Shown here: one piece after another, positions 20,424-30,030 of the stretch
Numbering within the stretch: position 1 is the stretch's first letter
How the letters are laid out: every line of letters starts with the position of its first letter
NCBI GenBank assembly: GCA_937625935.1
Contig: OW569378.1
Location: 248,001-312,000 of the forward strand
DNA: 64,000 nt
Direction: 5' to 3'
DNA from: Tetramitus jugosus
Taxonomy: Eukaryota > Heterolobosea > Eutetramitea > Acrasida > Vahlkampfiidae
Translations under genes and position numbers: made by a program
Notes under the pieces: model-generated
Seen by the model: only the letters and a program-made list of their open reading frames with translations
Database searches by the model: none
What the model was told of the DNA's origin: nothing

Positions 20424-20702
20424 TTGGATCTAAGGAGCAGAACACATCAAGAGTCAACGAATGTTGATCAAACATCTACCAACAATGGTCAAGCTTGGTT
20501 CAAGCTACAAGATTCCATTGCGAAATACTGTAACTCATGTACCATCTGCCAAATGAAAAATGAAACAAAAAGGCCAATTGTTCCATTTCGAATTGTGGTT
20601 GCAGAAAGGCCACTCCAACATCTATATATCGACCTTTCATTCATGATGGTCGACAGCAGCCAAATTGGGATGGTTCTTCCAGGCATGGAATCCAGAAGAT
20701 AG
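20424..20702 (+). pseudogene. Integrase fragment (zinc-finger plus start of catalytic core)
   Basis: The segment CNSCTICQMKNETKRP matches the Cys half of the HHCC zinc finger of retroelement integrases. It is followed at the usual distance by YIDLSFM, which fits the first catalytic Asp of the DDE core. The His half upstream and the remaining catalytic residues are not found, and the frame then ends. It is a short relic of an LTR-type or related element; no LTRs were seen nearby. Confidence 0.55.
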
Positions 20703-21385
20703 AGGTGCTCCTTATGCGCCATGGGTTCAAGGTGATCCATGTTCTTTATGGTCTTGTCTTGTTAATTCTGCCTTCACAGCTCCAACAACACCTTGTGCGC
20801 CAGAATATCACGAGAATGACTATGAAGATGGCGTACTCTCCCCTCATACAAATATGCCATCTCTTGGTCATGTTGGAGAGGAAAGAAATGTTGCAGTTGG
20901 TGCTGGTGATAGTGTTGCCAGAAAGCGAGACAGAGAACCTTGAGCACTGCTGGAATGTGTCGGCGAATCACCGAAATTTCCAGTAAAAAGTCGAAAAAAT
21001 AGGAAGAGGAGAAAACTGGAAAATTGCAACCCGCCACCATCATTTCCGCTACAGTGAGAAGCGTATGCAAATATTCAAGAAACCGTTGTGAGGGACATGG
21101 GTGGCGTGGGTTTTCAGGCTCCTTGGACCATTTTTATTAGGGCACGTCGTTACACGCAACTCACAGTGTCCTGAATAAATTGTTCTTGCAAAGACGACCC
21201 ACAGCATGCAAGGAAAATTGAGCAATTGTAATAAATTTTTTTATTGTTTAATAAAATTATGGGTCTGTAGTAGCTTCCAGTCATCTACAAAATTTTGTAG
21301 ATGAAAAAAAAAACTTGAGCATCTACACATGTAGATACCACAGAAGTCAATACTCCCAAATTGAGTCCATTTCCAGTACGTAAGT
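20703..21385. other. Unassigned region with palindromes
   Basis: A plus-strand open frame (20665-20943) ends in a charged segment but has no recognisable domain. AT-rich palindromes lie at 21282-21336 (separate entry). Nothing else could be supported. Confidence 0.35.
21282..21336. repeat. Tandem palindromes sharing the ATCTACA stem
   Basis: CATCTACAAAATTTTGTAGATG (21282-21303) is a perfect 22-bp palindrome. Eighteen bases later ATCTACA-CA-TGTAGAT (21321-21336) repeats the same stem with a 2-nt loop. An A-run separates them. They may be protein-binding sites, element ends or a terminator-like structure. Confidence 0.7.
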
Positions 21386-21547
21386 TTAGAGAAGACACTC
21401 TTTTTGACTCTTTCTATTGATTCCCATCACTGGAAATTTCAAACCTTCATCCACTTCTCTAATTCGATCATAATGCTTGTAAATCCTAAGAATATCATCC
21501 TCCGATCTCACCGAATGATTGAGCTTCTCAATTTGAAAGTTTTTGAC
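21386..21547 (-). pseudogene. Isolated 3' exon-like segment
   Basis: Preceded by a good acceptor (CCCTTAG on the minus strand), this 162-nt segment reads 53 charged residues and a stop without interruption. No upstream exon with matching phase was found: the nearest minus-strand frames (22014-22645) end in a different phase. It looks like the last exon of a gene that is broken or whose middle I cannot reconstruct. Confidence 0.4.
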
Positions 21548-21638
21548 CTAAGGGATAACAAAATCGAGTGTTGATTTTGCAACCTTGATTATTACAGAAA
21601 TTACAAGCTCCTTTTCCACCATGTTGTTGTTGTTAAAA

Positions 21639-21921
21639 GAGGGAAGCTTTAGAGGGCAAATCACAACAGGAATTAATACACAGAGCTCTTACTAAAACCT
21701 GCCGACCATATGGATCCAGCGAGGAGATTCCTTTTTCAATTTCTTGCAGCTCTTCGATCAAGACTGAAAACAAGATATTTGATTCAGTCTTTTCTTGTCC
21801 GGATCAGATTGACTACTTGATTCGGATTCTATTCTTTCTCTCTGGCGATTACCTGGCATACAATAGCCCTTTGTGTGAAGCAGAGATTGGTGATCCTCAG
21901 AAACGTGTGATCAAGATGTGA
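21639..21921 (+). other. Plus-strand open frame without ATG
   Basis: About 94 codons are open here from just after a TAA to a TGA at 21919-21921, with coding-like composition, but there is no start codon. The minus strand of 21695-21752 also looks exon-like. Only one can be real; I cannot decide. Confidence 0.25.
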
Positions 21922-22013
21922 AACAAGATGTGCCCTTGGTTTCCACGAGTCATTGTAATATTCTCTTCCTCACTAATCTCGTAGAACTTGTTGTCTAACG
22001 TAAAACTGTAGTT

Positions 22014-22645
22014 TTACCTTTCAATTAGATCTTCATTTCTCACGATTTTCTTGTACATGGAAGACAAATCCAGCATTGTATGCACACAATGTGCGACATA
22101 TTGTTCAAGCTTCTGTGATTTGGTACGATACGAGTTAAGTTGTTCTTGACTCGTATCGTACTTAACCTTCAATGTGTCATACTTTTTCTCCCAATCGATA
22201 CGATCATTCCTTTGATTGCTTGGAACTTGATCAATGTTGATTGCTCTTTGTTTGTGGAATTCATGGCGCATTGAATTATCACCAAGATGATTCTCAGTGT
22301 GAATTTCACACAGTATCCTGTTCCTTTCGGAATAGTAAACCACAATGGAGTTGAAGAGTGTTGTACTTCACAGTACTTTTCGAATTCCTTTCCATTAGCC
22401 TGCTTTGCCTTTTCCTTTTCTTCTAGAGTCAGGTCCTGGCGTAATATGAATGACAAATCTTTCTTGATTACTCGAAACTGCACATCGTCAACAATCCTGA
22501 AATTTTCTTGTTGACGTCTTCCGTTACTTGAAACTACATTCTTGTAGTTTTCTACCATAGTGTCGCTGGGAGCACGGACACACCATCTACCAGCCTTTCT
22601 GGAAGATTTTTTGGTCGTGTTGCAGTTCAGTTGTTGGTTATTCAT
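22014..22645 (-). pseudogene. Broken minus-strand gene, unknown
   Basis: An ATG at 22645 opens 158 codons (to 22169) rich in Lys/Arg/Glu. In the overlap 22169-22343 a second frame takes over and continues helical and charged to 22014, ending at a donor-like GAAAG/GTAAAA. The two frames probably belong to one gene joined by an unseen intron or separated by a frameshift. The first ~90 residues contain the conserved-looking KAGRWCVRAP and VIKKDLSFILRQDLTLEEKE. Family unknown. Confidence 0.4.
22123..22161. repeat. Long near-perfect hairpin
   Basis: GTACGATACGAGTTAAG (22123-22139) and CTTGACTCGTATCGTAC (22145-22161) pair over 17 positions with one G/T mismatch and a 5-nt loop. It lies inside a coding-like minus-strand frame, which is unusual for so strong a stem. 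Confidence 0.75.
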
Positions 22646-22884
22646 TGTTTTTTTTGTAAAAAGAGGATATTAATTAATCCTCTTTTTCCCATTAACCCAG
22701 CTAAGATTTCTTCAGTGGAACGACTTGGACGTAGTGGTACCAATTTCCCGTCATCGTAGACCACAACATCGAACACTATCTTTAACTTGGTCCCATAAAC
22801 TCCAGCTTGTCCAATTTGGCCTCGAATTCCTCTAGACCTTCTCTGACATTTGTGTTGCTCAACGCTTTATCACCTATCAACACT

Positions 22885-23415
22885 TCATTCGTTGTTCTCC
22901 GCTTTTTCCATCTCTTTTCGCATGGCTTGCCAAGAATTTCCAGGTAAGCCCTTATCCTTGAGTATCATGGTTTTCAACTTGAACTTCCTTTTTGCTTCCT
23001 CTAACGACACCATTATCCCATCATCATCGAAGAGTTGGGAGTTTTTAGTAATGCCACTTTGAACGAGTAATAGTTACCTCTCGACAAAGGCAGAGATCTT
23101 TGCCGTTTGAATCACTTTGAATTCATTGAGTCCAATGCCACCATTGTCCTCTACTGACAGCAGCAAAGAGGGAAACCTTTCATGGCACTCGATCCATGTT
23201 TCACTGCCTTGCGTCCAACCCCCCCCAATTTCGTTTAGCCACTTGGCCAATGGGTTAACTATACCTGAGAGGTAGAGTTTTTTGAGGATGGTGGATGGGA
23301 CGACTCTGCGTAGTTGCACCTGTACAGTTAATCTCATGTGCGTACATCCTGATGGCACACCACTTGTGGTAAGTTGACACGACATTCTCGAGTCTGTTGC
23401 TTTACTGAAATACAT
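22885..23415 (-). pseudogene. Two-part minus-strand gene remnant
   Basis: An ATG at 23415 opens 113 residues to 23074, ending at a donor-like GAGAG/GTAACT. Coding-like sequence resumes in another frame from about 23056 and runs to a TGA at 22885-22887, giving about 57 further residues, Lys/Glu-rich. The gap would be only about 21 nt, shorter than any convincing intron in this window, so a frameshift is more likely. The first part has VVPSTILKKLYLSGIVNPLA, which faintly recalls START-type lipid-binding proteins, but I do not assign it. Confidence 0.45.
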
Positions 23416-23478
23416 CCTGCGTTTTTTATTGATAGCAGAGCCCTATTTTTGACTGAGATCCGTTTTTTCTCCACAGTT

Positions 23479-23550
23479 CCTCCATGGCTCAGTTGGTAGA
23501 GCGTCAGGCTGTTAACCTGCAGGTCGTTGGTTCGAGCCCAACTGGAGGAG
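23479..23550 (+). tRNA. tRNA-Asn (GTT)
   Basis: Acceptor TCCTCCA/TGGAGGA, D arm GCTC/GAGC, anticodon stem CAGG/CCTG with loop CTGTTAA (anticodon GTT), T arm GTTGG-TTCGAGC-CCAAC, discriminator G. TTTT follows at 23555. No intron. Confidence 0.93.
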
Positions 23551-24127
23551 ACCACTTTTGTTGTTTGCCCTGTTATCGTGAAAGCCCAGCTCAGGAAAGT
23601 AATGATGCTCGTGTAACGGTAAAATTTTGGCGCGTTTGTTTAACAATCATTGATTCCGTTGACATTGTACCATACTACGAGGAGACTCATAAGTTTGTAT
23701 AATGAGAGAGTTGTGTGACACAATTGCTTCACAAGAATGCAGGTTCATAAGTTGAAAATTGGTATCAATATTGTACTCTACTATTCAGTTCTGAAGAACA
23801 GAGGAGTTGTCTCAACAACAATAGTGAATGAACAGTTCACTGGTGTGTCAGGTTTGATAAACAACGATCCATGTTCATCGAATTACCATGGAGTCCATTT
23901 GATTTCTTTCCTGCTATTTTTTTTGAAGTTTTTGGACAGTGAACATAAACAATTCATTAATTCACTCAATATTTTTTAACACACTGGATCGTCCACCACA
24001 GTCAGAAATTCTTGATACATCTTGGTCAGCCTCTGTCTGTTGAGTGCTTTGTCACAATTCTTCACCCGGCAGGTTAACGCCCGCGTGTCCAAAGCTGCTG
24101 AGGCAGAATTGCTGTTCTCAAACTCAG
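23551..24127. other. No recognisable gene
   Basis: AT-rich sequence between tRNA-Asn and a reverse-transcriptase scrap. An orphan TTTTGGCGCG lies near 23627, like the E2F-type elements elsewhere, but with no gene start beside it. Short frames (for example 23737-23979) carry no recognisable feature. Confidence 0.35.
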
Positions 24128-24270
24128 GGTAGCGGCTGTAAATTGAGGGACATCAGAGAAAAACTGTCAATCATGAGAGGAGTCATTGATCATGCTAACA
24201 GGAATGATGATCAATTGTACCTACTCCTGACTGATATCGCAAAGGCTTTCGACTCTGTGCCAATGCAAAA
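24128..24270 (+). pseudogene. LINE-type reverse transcriptase fragment
   Basis: The frame reads a helix followed by LYLLLTDIAKAFDSVP, the classical motif A of non-LTR reverse transcriptases with its catalytic Asp (D-x-x-K-A-F-D). Nothing of motifs B or C follows in any frame. It lies about 200 bp upstream of a tRNA-Lys gene. Confidence 0.65.
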
Positions 24271-24473
24271 CCCTCTTGGTCGTTTCCCTTTATTACTACT
24301 TCACGGCAGTTGACTGCACCACCTTTTGGTCACACTGCATGTTTGTTTTTGACATACTCACGCACCTCCATTGGAGAGGATGGAATATTTCCGTTTGCAT
24401 TCGTTTCGTTTTTTATTTTTTATTGTTTTTTCATACTAATTCGGACAATTTATGAGATTTCTCGAATATGCAA

Positions 24474-24546
24474 GCCCGTCTAGCTCAGTCGGTAGAGCGC
24501 AAGGCTCTTAACCTTGTGGTCGAGGGTTCGAGCCCCTCGGTGGGCG
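24474..24546 (+). tRNA. tRNA-Lys (CTT), copy 1
   Basis: Acceptor GCCCGTC with GGTGGGC, anticodon stem CAAGG/CCTTG with loop CTCTTAA (anticodon CTT), T arm GAGGG-TTCGAGC-CCCTC, discriminator G. TTTT lies at 24551-24554. The 40 bp of 5' flank (ACTAATTCG..CAATTTATGAGATTTCT) are shared with copy 2, so the duplication included flanking DNA. Confidence 0.95.
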
Positions 24547-26358
24547 ATGTCCTTTTACCTTCGTGGCTCACCACAAATAATCCATTCGTCACTCATCTAG
24601 TGTAGAACCGTTCCGTGACATTGTAGTGATTCATATCTTAGTTTGTAAAAATGGTTGGTTTTTTCTCCTCATCTGTTTTTTCCTTTGCAAATGCATCAGT
24701 GGTTAAATTTAGATCATAAATAGTTATTTCACAACATAATTTTTTACTATTTATTATTTGCGTTAATTTCAGGTTCTCTCGTTAAAGCTCGAGTACTTGA
24801 TAAGATAGGTTCTTTCCGACCAATTTTTTTAATCTGACCGATCTTTATTTGTTTTGTTTCGATCCGGTTGAATTACGAAAAGATTCGTGCATCCAGTAGC
24901 CATGCAGGACAAGTTCTGTCTCTTCAATGATTTCATTATAGAGCAAACCAACTAGTCGGTCTCCGGATTGGCACGAAACAGTTGAAAGCCTCATGCAAGG
25001 TCGGGCCCTACTTTAGGTAGGTGTTTGGCCACTGATGAAACTCAACGCTCTCTTTGCCTGACGTTGCACCATTCCTGCTGTTCATTGCTCAGAGTTAAAC
25101 AAATACATTACTAGTACTGAAGTAGAAGGTGTTGTGTGACTGACTTTATTCGAAGTGTAGAAAATGAAACACATCGTGAATCACAGAGAGCTGAGCTGAC
25201 AGGTTATTCAAGATCGCTGGCTATGTTCCCAATAATATATGTCCCCATGGCTTGTCATGACAAGATCTCCGACAAGCACTAACGACTTGCTTTGATGACA
25301 AAATTGATTTAGAGTAATGACTGTGTATCGAAACTGTCTATGCGCAAATGGATCGAAGCAATGAAAAGTCATCGCCCAAATGAATATAGAACGCTATAAC
25401 TTAAATGACGAAATACCTAAACAAATCTTGACGGTACAACGATGGCTCCCTTTTGAACGGTACAGAAGAATTTCAAGATTTAATGGATGAAGACACATTT
25501 CGGATAATGTGGTCCTACTCCAGGTGTTGTCTAAATTTGATGTTCGATGTGAAGCACACAAGAACTATGATAGAACTCATAGTGAGTCTCTGACAACGAC
25601 AAGAGTCAAGAGGCTCAGTCAGAGATTCGTTAAGAATAATGTATTACAGTGCTAGTTGTTTGATCAGGGTATAGTTGAACAACTGAATTCTCAAGTTTCT
25701 AATCTCCAACATTGCATTAGGTCTGAAATTCGAGATGAGCAGATGGAGGATACATATCAGGTTGAGTAAGATAGAGCTGACCTTGTCGAGAATGTTGGGC
25801 ATCGTTATTCTATTTGTTGGATTCTTTTCTCGTGTTCTTCAAGCTAATGCTTTCACCAGCCTTGTTGCTACCGTAGTTTAGTATAGGTCGTCCATGGCAA
25901 TCCTTAATGAAGAGTCGAAACTTCAAACGCAATCCCAAACTCCATTCATACCATTGTGAAAGTAAATATATTGTGGAGTACGGGAAGTACTATTGGTTCT
26001 ATCCTTCCAAGTGCACAGGTAATTCTGTCCAAAACAACAGTGAAACACTTGATAATTGGAGACTCTCAGTCTTTCATGTCCGATCAAACTATTTTGTAAA
26101 ATACCTCGACGTAAATGTCCAACCAAGGGGTCGAACACTTGCTTTGTCATCGGTACAGTGATAGTGGTGACAAAGTCGTCATAGGGATGAGCTTTCCTCA
26201 TTGTGGATTTGAACATACTTGCACCAGGTCTCTGAAGAAACTATCTCTTTCGTTGGTATCTGCTTGTAATTTTGAAGGAAAGAGTCTATTTTTCGGATGC
26301 TGCACGGACTTTGTCTTGGAAATTCTACTAGAATACCTCCACGTATTCTTCAACTCGA
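24547..26358. other. Decayed region without a recognisable gene
   Basis: About 1.8 kb with only short frames. CACTCATCTAGTGTAG near 24590 resembles the sequence just upstream of the reverse-transcriptase ORF at 31131-31146. The segment 26313-26358 resembles 30711-30775 inside that ORF, so degenerate pieces of the same element lie here too. The minus-strand frame 25923-26216 has no recognisable domain. Confidence 0.4.
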
Positions 26359-26897
26359 GTTGTGCTATTACAAGCAATGGAGAGAATCAAATTTCTAAAA
26401 ATGATCTTCGTGAGATACTGTTGTCATCGCGCGAGGTTCGTGGTGCTAATAGGTGCCCAAGAACAGATATGTACAATAGACTGAGAAAGTTGTTGACCAA
26501 GGTACCGGTCTTGGATGTGGTCTTGGATGTGTTTGTTGTAAACAATTGTGTTGCTTGGGAACGTTTCATTCACAGTTGGCTGCGTAACAGGCTTATTGCT
26601 GGGGAGGTGTTTGATACCAATAGAGAGGAGGCAATCTGGTGCTTAAAACATTGCTTTGGAATGCAGTTGGATAGCAATGCTTTTGTACCTGTTCGATCGA
26701 GGTTTTTTTCCATTTTCGTGAATCAAGTGCCCCAGGTATCATTGCCACATCCTCATGTTATGGTAATCTCGGTTCCTGGTATTGATAGAGTGTTGTTGTA
26801 CTTTACAGAGTCTCCGCGATCGTGGTTCGAAGAGTTCCTCGCCAGCAGTCTCACACTCATTGTATACTTGACGCATACAACGTGGGTCTTCTGTTGA
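26359..26897 (+). pseudogene. Unrecognised ORF carried by repeat copy A
   Basis: The frame encodes about 180 residues from the repeat edge to 26897. The central 80 residues are shared with copy B, including AWERFIHSWLRNRLIAG and a following segment ending CLKHCFGMQLDS. In copy A the extra ~105 bases change the C-terminal part; in copy B the first part lies in a different frame. The conserved protein-level segment suggests an element-encoded protein, but I do not recognise it. It lacks the R..HxxR..Y pattern of tyrosine recombinases. Confidence 0.4.
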
Positions 26898-27030
26898 AGG
26901 ATACTACAGTAGAATCAGTGAAGGAGGATCTCGGAGCTACAACATGTTGGTTGGGTCATTAATAAAACGAGGGCTCAGGTAGTTGACTTAACTCCATGAT
27001 GTTGAGGTAGGCAGTATACAATGAGTATTT
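26359..27030 (+). repeat. Dispersed 0.6-kb repeat, copy A
   Basis: Nearly identical to 31358-31934. Both begin AGTTGTGCTATTACAA and end with a block TAATAAAACGAGGGCTCAGG..ATGATGTTGAGG..CAATGAGTAT. Copy A carries about 105 extra bases (26760-26865), absent in copy B. Upstream of copy A is a scrap of the reverse-transcriptase ORF; upstream of copy B is unrelated AT-rich DNA, so the repeat edge is sharp. Confidence 0.85.
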
Positions 27031-27415
27031 AATATAATATCATTTTTAGAGATTTGATTCCCTCCATTGATGCTCCTGTTCTTCTATAACCTATGCCATC
27101 AACAACATTCGTTGTGAGTTCTCTACAGCGATTTCGTTGTTGAGGGCTTCTGAATTTCTTTGGTGTTGGTGCTTTTGGTGGTGTATCCACTGTACTAGGT
27201 CGAGTTCGCTTGTTCCTACTTCCTGGAGGTCTACCACGACCCTTTTTTGGTGTTGGCTGTGTGTTGCCTTGATCGCTCTCTGGTTGTGTGTTGTCCGGAT
27301 GTGAACCTCTGTCTGTACACTGTGATCCATCTCGTTGAGTGTTGTCAGTACTCTGCGTATTGTCTTGTGTTCCAGCCGTTGTCACACCATTCACTTGAAC
27401 AGTGTAAATTTCAAA
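27029..27415 (-). CDS. AT-hook-like extension, in frame with the preceding ORF
   Basis: This frame continues without a shift from the 28462-27416 ORF after a single TAA and has no ATG of its own before the conserved part. It encodes a Thr/Gln/Asp-rich segment, then KKGRGRPPGSRNKR, an AT-hook motif that would bind the minor groove of AT-rich DNA, and a basic tail. It may be the C-terminal part of one protein of about 477 residues, reached by stop-codon readthrough or by removal of a small intron, or the result of a nonsense mutation. Confidence 0.4.
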   Translation of the reverse strand, partial: FEIYTVQVNGVTTAGTQDNTQSTDNTQRDGSQCTDRGSHPDNTQPESDQGNTQPTPKKGRGRPPGSRNKRTRPSTVDTPPKAPTPKKFRSPQQRNRCRELTTNVVDGIGYRRTGASMEGIKSLKMILY

Positions 27416-28462
27416 TTACGCATCTATAGCAGTGTGTGAACTACGGTTCTGAGTGAATATGCTTCGTTTCGTTCTTATGAATGTAGGAACAAGGTGATCC
27501 CTTACGCCAAATGCCTTTCCAATGTTAGATTTGTATCTTTGATCTTCAACCTGAGGACAAAGCATAGCACGTTGGTAATCCCATATCTCACTGAGTGTGT
27601 CTGGCATGCCATTGTATATCTCTGCTTGTGCTTCTGCTGATCTTAGGTGTTCTTTTAGTTCTGTCAATACCTCTTCCTCTCTACGGTATAGATAGTCTCC
27701 ATCTTGAATCGTTTCAACTACTGAGTTAAATATACGCATCAATAGATAGTTACTCAGTTTCTTCGTAGAGAATATACTATTAAGAAATGACACCATCTTA
27801 TCCATATTTACCTCCAGATCCTTATCTGCAACATCTGATCCAGATAAATTGCATAATGAAGTTTTGCAACCAGACAGCACCTCTAATGCTTCAACAAATT
27901 GCTCTTTATTCTTACGCGCTGCACTTTCTCTAGATCGATCTGTTTTAGCTTGATCTGGGTCTTTGAACTTGATTGTCTGGAAGTTGTGCCTAATATGTAT
28001 ATTCTGACCTTTCTTCAATACTATCTTCATCATCAATACATATAGTTTCGATTCCTTCTCGTTCTTCAGCATCTTATTCTTCATCTTATATGCTGCAGTT
28101 ATGATACCTATGATATCTAAAAGTGCCTGTTTCGGATGGTGTATCGTCTCATCACTTTTGCCTTTGAGACAGCTCAAATATTTATGACTGCTGTTGACAG
28201 TTCTGCCATCAATAAGGTGAAATTTGTTCTCTGCATGTATCTTCTTGAATTGGTCCTTTGTCAATACGTATCGTTCAGTCATTTCTGTTGCTCTTGATTT
28301 TCTACCTCTTCGACCACTACTAGCTTTGAATTCTTCCACATATTGCGATAGATCGAATACGTTTCTTCGTATTCTCTTATCTGATTCATCTCGTGTGGAG
28401 TATGTAACTATTCCTAACTCAGTGAATCCACGTTCAAAATCATCATCATCAATATGTGGCAT
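27416..28462 (-). CDS. Unrecognised 348-residue protein in the tRNA-Lys island
   Basis: An intact frame from an ATG at 28462 that follows a run of A on the minus strand. The N terminus is acidic, then basic (GRRGRKSRATE, about 50-60); the rest is mainly helical with Lys/Glu/Leu. I see no catalytic motif or zinc finger. It lies between two tRNA-Lys genes, in the orientation of the reverse-transcriptase ORF, so it may belong to a mobile element, for example as a structural protein. A host gene of unknown role is the alternative. Confidence 0.5.
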   Translation of the reverse strand: MPHIDDDDFERGFTELGIVTYSTRDESDKRIRRNVFDLSQYVEEFKASSGRRGRKSRATEMTERYVLTKDQFKKIHAENKFHLIDGRTVNSSHKYLSCLKGKSDETIHHPKQALLDIIGIITAAYKMKNKMLKNEKESKLYVLMMKIVLKKGQNIHIRHNFQTIKFKDPDQAKTDRSRESAARKNKEQFVEALEVLSGCKTSLCNLSGSDVADKDLEVNMDKMVSFLNSIFSTKKLSNYLLMRIFNSVVETIQDGDYLYRREEEVLTELKEHLRSAEAQAEIYNGMPDTLSEIWDYQRAMLCPQVEDQRYKSNIGKAFGVRDHLVPTFIRTKRSIFTQNRSSHTAIDA

Positions 28463-28723
28463 TTTTTTTTGTTTATTTGTGTGAAAAAAAGTTTTGTGTC
28501 ACTTGTTGTCAGATACTATGTTCAAACAAATCGTGCATAAAATACGTTTATTACTTCGTGAATGATGAATACATTGTTCTACACTTCTTGAATTCATCAG
28601 CATCAATGTCTGTTGTTTCTTTGTTGCTTCTTCTCTGCGAGAGACTGTCGCGGAAAGTGACACTCACATAAACAGTGATGAGAACAACAAATAAACAAAT
28701 TAACTGATCAAGTGAGTAATGTA

Positions 28724-29429
28724 TTAATCAAGAAAGTGAATAGATCTTCTGACTGGAACAGTGTCAGCATTACAAGTACTTCTGAAGAGTTGTGGTGGTG
28801 GGTTAGTAGTGTTATGTGACAGCTCATTCAAAGCCTTGAAGATACCTCTGTCATCAGCACCTCGGGTAGTTCTCTCTCTACTGTATCCAGATCCAGTTCC
28901 ACCAACATTCCTCACTATCCAATGCATATGGACACGAAGAACATCATTGACATGATCAAACATAAATACCATAGTGGATACTGTAACACACAAACTCCTC
29001 CTTTCACTATCTTCGTATCTGGAACTTCACCAATGGTTTGCAATAGAGAGAATCCATGTTGAATCATACGGATATTGAATAGTTCTACATTTCTTGGCTT
29101 TCTCAGAACCTTCTTGATTCTTTTTCGAATGAACAACTGTCTAAATACACCATAGTCGCAGTCTATATCGCTTGATCGTGTGAACTTGGTCAGTGTCTCC
29201 CAGATAGGGTGTGTTTGATGCAATTCACAATCTTCTTCTTGACCATGGCAACAGTGGCGTTCGACGGTTTCTCCCAACCAATACCCTTTCTACTTCTCAC
29301 TCTCTGAACACGTCTTAAATCTACGGTTGGTACATAATCATCGTCGTATTGGGTGTTCTTAACTCTCGCTCTTTGTGTGAATGATCTCTCATTAATCTCT
29401 TGTTGGATGTGTTCAGTTGATGATGTCAT
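28724..29429 (-). pseudogene. Frameshifted ORF, unknown
   Basis: Three overlapping minus-strand frames follow each other: 29429-29190, then 29277-28915, then 28993-28724. Each overlaps the next where coding-like composition switches. The first begins with an ATG at 29429 and has the basic RRVQRVRSRKG. The second contains a basic helical stretch (FIRKRIKKVLRKPRN). The third is Gly/Arg-rich. Two frameshifts in 700 bp indicate decay, unless two very small introns are present. Family not recognised. Confidence 0.45.
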
Positions 29430-29815
29430 TTTTTATTCGATGTATGGTGATGTGTGAAATCGTTTTGTGTGTTTTGATGATTTTGCCCTGGTTGAGTAAA
29501 ATGTCGTTGTTATATTCCTCGTCATCATGATCTCTGTTGTGTGCTTTTGTTTGCTGTGATTTTGGTTTTTGGTAGGCAAAAAAACTTTTTTCCTTGTTGT
29601 GATCAGACAATGCAACACTGTTTCTTGTTCTTTCTGTTTAGCTGAGCAGCCCTCAAATTGGTGAAAAGTCCCAGTGCCCTCCACCCTGTCTCGTTCCCTT
29701 TCCGATCTGGAAGCGTCTTGACAACTTGCCTGTTATTACTCTTGCCGAGTTATGGAAGCGATTGCGACTTGATTTTTACTAATTCGTACAGTTTATGAGA
29801 TTTCTTGATATGCAA
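29430..29815. other. No recognisable gene
   Basis: Upstream flank of the 29429 ORF and of tRNA-Lys copy 2. Overlapping short minus frames here are low-complexity. The last ~40 bp match the 5' flank of tRNA-Lys copy 1. Confidence 0.4.
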
Positions 29816-29888
29816 GCCCGTCTAGCTCAGTCGGTAGAGCGCAAGGCTCTTAACCTTGTGGTCGAGGGTTCGAGCCCCTCGGTGGGCG
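29816..29888 (+). tRNA. tRNA-Lys (CTT), copy 2
   Basis: Identical over all 73 nt to the copy at 24474-24546, with a similar 5' flank and a similar 3' flank (GTCCTTTT). TTTT terminates at 29893-29896. Confidence 0.95.
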
Positions 29889-30030
29889 TGTCCTTTTGTC
29901 TCCCCTGAGTTTTTGACGGACTTTTTATTTACAACGAGTTTTACAATGTATTTACAATAAACACACTATAAAATACAATCAAAAATCAAAAGAAAGAGAA
30001 CATCTTGCTACCATATTGCTGAGCATTGCT

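Noticed and set aside
20665-20943. 92-codon plus-strand frame after the integrase fragment
   Set aside because: It does not start at a convincing site and shows no domain; kept only as unassigned sequence.
23057-23077. A 21-nt intron joining two minus-strand blocks
   Set aside because: It has GT and AG ends but is far shorter than the convincing introns here (60-190 nt); a frameshift is more likely.
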